Source: Planctomycetaceae bacterium (GTDB taxonomy: Bacteria; Planctomycetota; Planctomycetia; Pirellulales; Thermoguttaceae). From it: DNA of 6,941 nucleotides. How positions within the stretch are numbered: position 1 is the first letter of the stretch; each line of letters starts with the position of its first letter. Shown one piece after another: positions 1 to 6,800 of this stretch. The notes beneath the pieces were generated by a model. That model worked only from the letters and a program-made list of their open reading frames with translations. It made no database searches and was not told the origin of the DNA. The stretch covers positions 1 to 6,941 of the forward strand of contig DOEZ01000750.1 of NCBI GenBank assembly GCA_003532715.1, written 5' to 3'. A program made the position numbers and the translations under genes.

Positions 1-1
1 C

Positions 2-859
2 GGACGACTGGCCGCCGATCATCTCATCGAGTGCGGCCTGCGGAGCTTTGCCTATCTCGGGTTGAAGGATATCTGGTATTCGGAACTTCGTCGCGAGGGG
101 TTTGCGGAGCGTGTTGCCGAGGCGGGCGGCACAGTCGACGCATACGAGATGCCGCGCTACCGAGACCCTAACAAAGCTTGGCAAAGTGGTCTCGAACAAA
201 TCGGCCGGTGTCTGGAACAGATCCGTCCGCCCACCGGCGTCTTCGCCGTCAATGACTATCGCGCGAGGTTGTTGGTCGACGAATGCCACCGACGGAAACT
301 GATCGTGCCGGACGAAGTGGCCATTATCGGCGTCGACAACGATGATGTGGTCTGCGAATTCTGCACTCCGCCGCTGAGCAGCGTTTCTCGGAGCGGATAT
401 CAAGTGGGCCATGAGACGGCAGTCCTATTGGATCGCCTGATGGCAGGCGGCATGCCACCCGCGCAAGAAGTGTTGATTCCGCCCGACGGCGTGGTCAAGC
501 GGCGCTCAACCGACTTGATTGCGGTCGAGCATCCGCAGGTCGCGGCGGCCATGGAGTATATTCGCGGCCATCTGAACGAATGGTTCGGCGTCGAGCGATT
601 AGTCAAAGTGCTTCCCATCAGCAGACGCCAATTGGAGCTACTGTTCAAGAAACACTTGAACCAGACTCCTTATGACTACCTTCGTCGCGCAAGACTCGAC
701 CGGGCCAAGACGCTGCTGTCGGCTCCACGCAGAACGCCCGTCGCCGAGATTGCTCGACAATGCGGATTTCCCAACACGCATCGGTTTCTCATGGTGTTTC
801 GCGACGTGGAGGGAAAGACACCGACGAACTACCGACGCGATTTGCGGGGGCTGTGGTGA
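2..859 (+). CDS. XylR-like transcriptional regulator (LacI-type sensor plus AraC HTH), 5' partial
   Basis: C-terminal 285 residues of a DNA-binding regulator; the frame is open to the left edge, so the true start is outside the window and the TTG at 62 is internal. The first part (to about 520) is the second half of a periplasmic-binding-protein-like sensor of the LacI/XylR type: it opens with GRLAADHLIECG, then has PTGVFAVND (near 230-256), VAIIGVDND (near 317-343) and an RRST signature at 500-511, all typical of XylR-like proteins. From about 530 to 841 lies an AraC-type domain with two helix-turn-helix units: the first around SRRQLELLFKKHL, the second around PVAEIARQCGF, ending in the usual GKTPTNYRR. 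In E. coli XylR this architecture binds xylose and activates xyl genes; planctomycetes carry many paralogues of unknown effector. No sugar genes lie nearby, so the ligand and targets cannot be named. It converges on the bat operon and is probably not part of it. The family call is secure; specificity is not. Confidence 0.93.
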   Translation, partial: GRLAADHLIECGLRSFAYLGLKDIWYSELRREGFAERVAEAGGTVDAYEMPRYRDPNKAWQSGLEQIGRCLEQIRPPTGVFAVNDYRARLLVDECHRRKLIVPDEVAIIGVDNDDVVCEFCTPPLSSVSRSGYQVGHETAVLLDRLMAGGMPPAQEVLIPPDGVVKRRSTDLIAVEHPQVAAAMEYIRGHLNEWFGVERLVKVLPISRRQLELLFKKHLNQTPYDYLRRARLDRAKTLLSAPRRTPVAEIARQCGFPNTHRFLMVFRDVEGKTPTNYRRDLRGLW

Positions 860-1068
860 AGGAACGAAAGTCGGAAGTCAATACTCCCAAGTTTCTCCGA
901 AGCGTAACACCGGCGTGGCAAAACCTTTTCTGGCGCATCCTCTTCCATCCCCGCAGAGACGACAACATCGACGTTGTGCATGCTCGGTTGGTCACCGCCG
1001 CATACCCGCCGCTCGGGACCGGGACCAACCCAAACCGCCACTACATCGCCTCGATCTCCAGCGTTGGG
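860..1068. other. Convergent intergenic region, no gene seen
   Basis: These 209 bases separate the stop codon of the XylR-like regulator from the stop codon of batE, so both genes end here and no promoter for either is expected. Reading frames crossing it are arginine- and proline-rich continuations of frames antisense to or overlapping the flanking genes, with no recognisable domain. The only structure seen is an 8-bp inverted repeat, listed separately, and a short imperfect palindrome at 962-977. Confidence 0.7.
986..1030. terminator. Weak candidate bidirectional terminator hairpin
   Basis: GGTTGGTC at 986-993 is the exact reverse complement of GACCAACC at 1023-1030, giving an 8-bp stem with a loop of about 29 bases in which two further C-G pairs are possible. 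It lies between two convergent genes, where a shared terminator would be expected. There is no T-run on either side in either direction and the loop is long, so it does not meet the usual rule for an intrinsic terminator. It may be chance. Confidence 0.2.
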
Positions 1069-1857
1069 CTAATAGAGGACGGCCGTTCCTGCTTCGATCC
1101 ATCCTTCCCGATTGTCGTCGCCCGGCAGTCTCACGAAGAGCCAGTCGCCTCGCCGATCGAGGACGGTGAATTCCGCCCCTTCGGTCAGCGGTTCGGTGAA
1201 CGCCGGCTCGTAGCTTTGAGCATATCCCATGCGGGCGATTGCCTCGGCCACGACGACGACCCCGTGCTTCTGATAGTCGAAGCGGTGCCAATCGTAAGCC
1301 GCCGAGAAGCCCAGAATAACCGAGACCGCCAAACCGACCAGAGCCATGCGGTTCAGTGTTTGCCTCCTAACGAATAGTCCGGCCGAGGCCAGAAGAAACG
1401 TCGTCAGCACAGCCGCGCCGGCGACCCGGAACTTGGCGGGATAGCCGATCCAGTTTTGCCAGAAGAGGAGGTACTCGATCATGGGGCGACGAGCGGCCGT
1501 TTCGGCTCGCGCGCCGAGCGCGTAGTCGAGATTCGCCTTCAAGTAGGGATCGACCGGCCGATAACGGGTCGCCTCGCGATAGGCGGCAATGGCTCGACCC
1601 GTCTGGCCCGCCTTCATCAGGGCGTTTCCTTGGTTGTAGAGAACGGCGCCCGATACGAGGCCCCGATCGCGAGCGGCCTGATACATGGCGGCCACCTTGA
1701 GGAACTCGTCGGGCGAATCGGCGCGGTCGAACGCCTCTTGGGCATTGGTCAATTCCGCGGCCGTCTGGAAATCGACTCCGAGACCACAACCGACGTAGGT
1801 CGCCGCCGGGGCCAGAAGGCCAACACACAACAGAATCAACAAAGGGGACTTCTTCAT
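1069..1857 (-). CDS. batE: BatE-like protein: signal peptide, TPR, two membrane helices, SH3-like domain
   Basis: A 262-residue envelope protein, last gene of the bat operon. The start chosen is the ATG at 1857, because MKKSPLLILLCVGLLAPAA is a good export signal and the ATG shares a base with the batD stop (TGATG, 1855-1859). The frame continues upstream for 61 codons, but that part is arginine-rich and overlaps batD. In order: signal segment 1-22; TPR-type helices about 50-117, including YNQGNALMKAGQTGRAIAAY and the ending DPYLKANLDYAL; membrane helices about 144-163 and 171-189 joined by the basic loop RRQTLNR, predicted cytoplasmic; and a C-terminal SH3-like domain about 198-262 with FTVLDRRGDWLFVRLPG. 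TPR, two helices, then SH3 is the known BatE layout. By charge, TPR and SH3 both face the periplasm, probably as a scaffold for BatB/BatD; this role is inferred. YVGC at 21-24 could be a lipobox but is a poor match. Family call strong; biochemical role unknown. Confidence 0.9.
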   Translation of the reverse strand: MKKSPLLILLCVGLLAPAATYVGCGLGVDFQTAAELTNAQEAFDRADSPDEFLKVAAMYQAARDRGLVSGAVLYNQGNALMKAGQTGRAIAAYREATRYRPVDPYLKANLDYALGARAETAARRPMIEYLLFWQNWIGYPAKFRVAGAAVLTTFLLASAGLFVRRQTLNRMALVGLAVSVILGFSAAYDWHRFDYQKHGVVVVAEAIARMGYAQSYEPAFTEPLTEGAEFTVLDRRGDWLFVRLPGDDNREGWIEAGTAVLY

Positions 1858-1859
1858 CA
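1855..1859 (-). promoter_or_regulatory. batD-batE stop/start overlap (TGATG)
   Basis: On the minus strand the batD stop TGA (1859-1857) and the batE ATG (1857-1855) share one A. This arrangement favours re-initiation by the same ribosome and supports co-transcription and translational coupling of the two genes. The upstream bases, which encode the end of BatD, contain only a weak purine stretch (AGAAGCAGAGA) and no strong Shine-Dalgarno sequence, so coupling may be the main route into batE. Confidence 0.7.
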
Positions 1860-3773
1860 CAGGCGTCTCTGCTTCTTGAGTGTTTCGACGACGTTCTCGA
1901 AGAGAACGCCCACATCGGCCGCCAGTCCGTTCGTCTCGGCGGCGGTTGGCGCGTAGCGAGCCGCGTCGCACGTTTCGAGCGAGCGGCGCAGACGATCGAC
2001 CAGGTCGGGCTCCGCGTCGAATTCGCCCAGCCGCCGACACGCTTCGGCCGAGGTCATGCCGGCTTCGGCCACGCCGGCCGCGTCGGCGATCAGCCCGACC
2101 ATCGCGCCGCGAACTTCGTCGGTTCCGTCTCGCACATTGCCCGACCGCAGCAGGCCGGTTCCCTCATGGAGACGCCGCTTGGCGCGTGCGACTGCCGCGC
2201 GGCGGCGGACCATCGCGGGATCGGCGGAGCGGCGGCGAACGTACGCGGTCGCGCCGGCCAAGACGGCATACAATGCGGCCAAAACGGCCGCGCCGGCCAG
2301 CCAGTATTCGGGATGAACCGACTCGTCGCGCAGCTCGCGTGGATCGGTGATGTTGGCAAAAATGCCCTCGCGGCGAACGTGCAATTCGTCGGGCGTCCGT
2401 GCCGGGCCCCCGCCGACGATTCGCCGGTCGGCCAGCACCGGGGCGTCGGACACGCTCATGGGTAGGGGGTCGGTGTGGAGTGTCACGTATTTCTCGTCGG
2501 ACACGTCGAAGTAGGAGCCCGAAATCGACGGAAACTCCGTCACTTCGCTGTTCAGGGGCCGTAGCGTGTAGGTAAACCGGCACGTGTCGCCCTTGACTTC
2601 CCGGGTTCCCGAGTAGGTCTTGAAGTGTTCCGCCACGCCGGGGACGCTTGCCAAATCGGGCGCGGCGGCCGCATCGAGCGAGCCGGATCCACGAAGCACG
2701 AGTGTTAATGTCACGGGGTCGCCCACGCGGCACTCGGCCGGTTTCAATTCGGCCGAAAGTGTGCATTTTCCGATCACGCCCAAATAGTCGGCCGGACGTC
2801 CCGCGTCGGGAACCTGCTTCACCTCGACCGTCAGCGGGCTCGCGGTTGCATAAACGTCGTCGCCCGTCAGACGCCCAGCGGCATCGCGGTCGACGGCAAA
2901 CGTTCCCTTGAGCGTCGCCGGGCCGAACGTGTAGTCGCCTGCTCGCTTCGCCCGGAACGACCGCTTGAATTCGTAGAGCCAGTAATCCTTCTCGCCGTCG
3001 CCGACGTTCCGAGTCACGCGCCGCGGGCGAGGCTGGAACGTCAGCGGACGGCGTTCGAAGAGTGAAAAGGCCGAACGATCGACCAGTCCGTTGACGGCAA
3101 AGCCCTCACCGTGCAAGTCGCGGAGCTGTGAAAGCCAGGAACCGGCGTCCTCGATCGGTTCGAGTCCGTCGGGCACTTGCTGGTCGTCGGCCCAAGGGAT
3201 CGTCAACGCCGGCGGCGACGATTGCACCGACAGGGGGTTGCGGTCGGACAGCTCGCCCGGCAATCCGCGAACCAACACCGACAGCGTGATGGTCAATCGC
3301 TCGGTTGGATAGACGCTTTCGGGACTCGCCGAGATTTCCAGTAGAACGTCGTCCTGCAAATCCGGCTCGACAACACGCAGCGCGAGGGCGCGGCCTTGCA
3401 GAACCTCTCCGTCAACCTGGGCGATCGGCGCAGGCACGGTCAGCAGACCGGCTCGCCGCGGCGTCAGAACATAGTCATACGCCTGACCGTGTCGAATCAC
3501 CTCGCTTCGTTGCCCGTTGATGATCGTGATTTGGGTCGAGTTGAGATTCTGCGTTCCGGCCGATTTCACGTCGAAATCGTCGAATCCGGCCAGTTCGGGC
3601 GGCGACGGGTTTTCGACATGGTTGAGCGTCACGCGGTAGCCGACCGATTCGCCCAGATAGACCCGATCGCGGCTCAACTCGCAAAGGACCTCCGGCGTTT
3701 CGGCCCAGGCGGCTCCCGAGAGCATCAGCGCCGTGAATAACGCGACGATCATCCGGATGGTACGCGTCGTCAT
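1857..3773 (-). CDS. batD: BatD-like oxygen-tolerance protein, periplasmic with one C-terminal membrane anchor
   Basis: A 638-residue protein of the BatD family. Residues 1-24 (MTTRTIRMIVALFTALMLSG, then AAWA) form a clear signal peptide with an AWA cleavage site. The large exported part (about 25-490) is beta-rich and shows repeated BatD-type units: LSRDRVYLGESVGYRVTL (33-50), VYPTERLTITLSVLVRG (154-170), and ECRVGDPVTLTLVLRGSGSL (347-366). A membrane helix at about 491-512 (WLAGAAVLAALYAVLAGATA) is followed by ADPAMVRRRAAVARAKRR, so the last 125 residues should be cytoplasmic; they end in a helical region with MTSAEACRRL and ETCDAARYAP. BatD proteins are thought to help assemble or scaffold the VWA proteins BatA/BatB. 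Start choice: ATG at 3773 gives the signal peptide at the very N-terminus. A GTG at 3782 (adding VKT) and an ATG at 3845 (adding 24 polar residues) are in frame. The 3845 start would lie 7 bases after the batB-batC stop but would bury the signal peptide. Family call strong; start uncertain. Confidence 0.9.
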   Translation of the reverse strand: MTTRTIRMIVALFTALMLSGAAWAETPEVLCELSRDRVYLGESVGYRVTLNHVENPSPPELAGFDDFDVKSAGTQNLNSTQITIINGQRSEVIRHGQAYDYVLTPRRAGLLTVPAPIAQVDGEVLQGRALALRVVEPDLQDDVLLEISASPESVYPTERLTITLSVLVRGLPGELSDRNPLSVQSSPPALTIPWADDQQVPDGLEPIEDAGSWLSQLRDLHGEGFAVNGLVDRSAFSLFERRPLTFQPRPRRVTRNVGDGEKDYWLYEFKRSFRAKRAGDYTFGPATLKGTFAVDRDAAGRLTGDDVYATASPLTVEVKQVPDAGRPADYLGVIGKCTLSAELKPAECRVGDPVTLTLVLRGSGSLDAAAAPDLASVPGVAEHFKTYSGTREVKGDTCRFTYTLRPLNSEVTEFPSISGSYFDVSDEKYVTLHTDPLPMSVSDAPVLADRRIVGGGPARTPDELHVRREGIFANITDPRELRDESVHPEYWLAGAAVLAALYAVLAGATAYVRRRSADPAMVRRRAAVARAKRRLHEGTGLLRSGNVRDGTDEVRGAMVGLIADAAGVAEAGMTSAEACRRLGEFDAEPDLVDRLRRSLETCDAARYAPTAAETNGLAADVGVLFENVVETLKKQRRL

Positions 3774-3852
3774 GGTCTTCACTGCAAATGCTCCCGAATC
3801 CGGCCGCGAGGATCGGCCTGATATTCCATTGTTTTTTTGAATCATCGGCGTG
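3774..3852 (-). other. Leader between batB-batC and batD
   Basis: These 79 bases separate the batB-batC stop from the favoured batD start. The half nearest batB-batC is AT-rich for this window and holds a seven-A run (minus strand, 3838-3832). It contains an in-frame upstream ATG for batD at 3845, a GTG at 3782, and an out-of-frame 16-codon reading frame (ATG at 3829, TGA at 3781-3779) whose stop overlaps that GTG as GTGA. No strong Shine-Dalgarno sequence precedes any of the starts; GTGAAGACC before the 3773 ATG is the nearest purine stretch. Confidence 0.5.
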
Positions 3853-6800
3853 TCACCAGTCCTTTTCGACCTTTTCGGGGCGCGATATTATCTTCTGCAA
3901 TTCCTTGCGAGCCTTCTCGCGCTCTCGCGATCGCTGAAGGACCTGTTGCATTAGGGCCTCGGCCTCCTGCTTGCTCAGGTCGCGCGGCGCGCGCGCCGCC
4001 TCTTGCCGCTCGGCCTCGTTTGGCTTTTTCTGCGACTCCTGATTATCTTGCTTCTTGTCCTGTTGTGCTTCGTCCTGATTCTTCTGCTCTTGGTCGTCCT
4101 GGTTTTTCTGCTGATCTTGCTGGTTCTGTTCGTCCTGTTGCTGATCCTGCTGTTTCTGCTTGTCCTGTTGCTGATCTTTCTTGTCCTGCTGGTCTGGGTT
4201 CTTCTGATCCTGTTGTTGGTTGTCTTGTTGCTGTTGTTGCTGATTCTGTTGTTGCTGATCTTGATTGGGCCGTTTCAACGGTTCGGCAATCTTTTCGAGC
4301 AACCGTAGCGCCTCTTCTTGCCTCGGCAGAGCGTCGGCCAAACGCTGGTCGTCGAGATCGGCCGCTGCCTGGGCTACCAGACGCTGAACCTCGGGGCCGT
4401 GCTCCACGGCAAGTTCCATGCTCTCGCGCAACGCCTCCTGCTGCTTGCGTGCTTCGGCTTGCGGATCGGGAGTTCCGGCAACCAATGCCTTTCCCAATTC
4501 GCCTTCGCCGTCGGGGTCGGACTTCTCCGTTTGCCCGGCCGTTGCCTCGGGGTTCGTTGGTTCGGTCGTTTCGGGGGTCTCCGGTTCGGGTGGCGGCATG
4601 TTCTTCAATCCTTGCTTTGCCTTGCCGACCATGACCGACGCCCAACGTTCGACGAACCGTTGTCGCCAGGCCGTTTCCGCCGGGTCGTGTTCGACCGGCG
4701 TCTCGACCGGTGCGGCTTCGCGATCGGCAAGGGCCACGTCCGCCGTCGCGTCAGTGACCGGTTCACTCGCCTCGGTCGCGTCATCGCTCGGCTTGACAGG
4801 CTTGAGCGCGCCGTTCACCTGGCCGACGAGTTCTTTCTGTCGCGCGACCGACTTATGCACCAAATCGGCGTACGGCGTCAAGACCGTTGTCATCTGATCC
4901 AGGCCCTCGATCGCCTGGGCCTGCGAGCCGACCGCCTCGGCCGGTTCGTGCTCGGCCAAGTACTCCGAGGCCGTCTTCATCGAATCACCCGCCCGATCGG
5001 CCATGCTCGAAAGCAGTTCGACGGCATGTTGACGCTGCTCGGGATCCATCTCGCCCAACGCGGCGACTCCAGGACTTCCACACCCGCCGCCCGGCGTGTT
5101 GCAGCCGCCCGGCGTCGTCGCGACTCCGGGGCTTCCGGGCAATGCGGCCGTCTCGGGCTGATTGATCTCTTGTACCAGCTTCTGCTTCAGGGGGTCTATG
5201 TCGCCGGCCAGATCGCGCTGGCTGTCGGCCGTTTCGTGGACGGCCAGGCGGTGCAAGGGGCTCGGCTCGCGATCCTCGAAGGCGCGCGCCTTGGTTCGCA
5301 ACCGATCTTGTTCTCCTTCCATCCACTGGAGCATCTCGCCGAGGTTCATCTTGTCGATGCGAGCCCGCCGGTCCGACTCCTTCCACGTTTCTTCCATCCG
5401 TCCGAGCCACAACCGAGTCAACTCGATATTGTATCTTGCATCGTCAAGGGTCGTGTCTTCGCCCGGTCTCGACTTGTCGCGGGGGGAGATCGTTTCCTCG
5501 GCCGCTCGCGTGGAATCGGTCGGCTTCATCGCCAGGCAGTCGCGCCAATGGCCAAGGGCCGCCGCCACGAGTTCGCGCGTCTGTTGCCGGGCGTCGTTCT
5601 CGGCCGACTCGGGTTTGTCTCCCAAGGCGGCCTTGGCGCGATCGGCGGCCAACCGGCCCAGATTGTAGTGGCAACGAGCGGCCAATTCGGCGTCGGGGGT
5701 GACGGCCGCCTGCTGGAACAGCGGGATCGCCTCTTCCGCGTTGCCCGCCGCCGCCTTCGCGCACGCCGTGTTGAACGCAAGTCGGGCATCGTCGGCCCGC
5801 TTTTCCCTGGCCGCCGAGAACATTTCGGCGGCGCGGTCGAATTCTCCGGCGTCGTAGAACTCGATTCCCTCTCGCACCGCGCGGGGGACGTCGTTGACGC
5901 CGGCATGAACCGTGCCGGGCCAAGCCATCAAGCCGAAGACGACGGCCGCCGCGACCCGCTTTCTTGGAAGCCGGAAGGCGACGCGAGATTCGCTTTTTGG
6001 GTATTCGGGCAGGGCCGCCCCGGCAAACAACACAAGCAGGCCGAACGCGAGGAACCATTGGAATCGTTCGTGGTAGCGCCGTCGTTGTTCGGCGCGGAAC
6101 TCGCCGCGAGTCAGGGAGGCGAGGTGATCCTCATAGATCCTGCCGAGGTCGTACGCCGTCGTGCCGGCCGGAATGTACGCGCCGCCCGTCTCGAGGGCGA
6201 TGTCCGCGAGCAGTTTCTCATCGACCTTCGACCAATGTTCCTTGCCGGCGTACTTCATATAGCCGAGCTCCCCGCCGTCGGCACGAGTCGGAATCCGCGC
6301 GCCTTCGGTCGAATCGCCCAGCGCGACGGTGAATATCTTGATTCCGAACTCGGCCGCGTGCCGCGCCGCCTCGAGCGGCATCGACTCATGGTCCTCGCCG
6401 TCGGAGATCAGGACGATCGCTCGGTCGCGATCTGGCTGTTTCGGCATGGCGGCGACGGCCTTGCGAATGGCATCGCCGATGGCGGTGCCGCCGCGCGGCG
6501 CGCTGTCGGTGTCGATCGAATCGAGCATCATCTCGAAGAAGCCCTGGTCGGTCGTCAGGGGAACTTTCACCACCGGTTTGCCCGCGAACACGATCAACCC
6601 AACCCGGTCGCCGACGAGTCGATCCAACAGGTCGCGGATATCCGACTTGGCCCGTTCCAGCCGGCTGGGGGCGACGTCCTCGGCGGTCATGCTTCGCGAG
6701 ACGTCGAGCACGACAAACACGTCGGCCCCGCGCTGCACGACTTCGCGGTAGTAGCTTCCGAATCGCGGTCCGGCCGCGGCCACGAGAAAGAGTCCGAGGG

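Noticed and set aside
62..64. TTG at 62 as start of the regulator, and TTG at 6927 as start of batB-batC
   Set aside because: In both cases the frame is open to the window edge with family-typical sequence upstream of the TTG (GRLAADHLIECG for the regulator; VAGLL of the first membrane helix for BatB), so both genes are partial.
962..977. Imperfect 16-bp palindrome ACAACATCGACGTTGT as a possible operator
   Set aside because: It lies downstream of both flanking genes, has one mismatched pair, and no second copy was noticed near a promoter.
760..1377. Plus-strand frame of 205 codons crossing the end of the regulator and the batE end
   Set aside because: It overlaps two well-supported genes and shows no domain or signal; long chance frames are expected in GC-rich DNA.
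1858..2040. A 61-codon N-terminal extension of the batE frame
   Set aside because: It lies inside batD in another frame, is arginine-rich, and would bury the clear signal peptide that starts at the ATG at 1857.
3802..3838. Plus-strand GGCCG/CGGCC hairpin followed by seven T residues, terminator-like
   Set aside because: The 5-bp stem is more than 10 bases from the T-run, no plus-strand gene ends here, and on the minus strand it lies before batD rather than after a transcript end.
4003..4308. Plus-strand 101-codon frame, extremely leucine-rich, looks like a membrane protein
   Set aside because: It is the antisense reading of the Gln/Asp/Lys tract: CAG, CAA and GAC codons read backwards give CTG, TTG and GTC. 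It has no independent support and could mislead automatic annotation.
3837..4645. Long frames on both strands overlapping the 3' part of batB-batC
   Set aside because: Both are Arg/Pro/Ala-rich frame shadows of the batB-batC frame, which has a clear domain order and composition.
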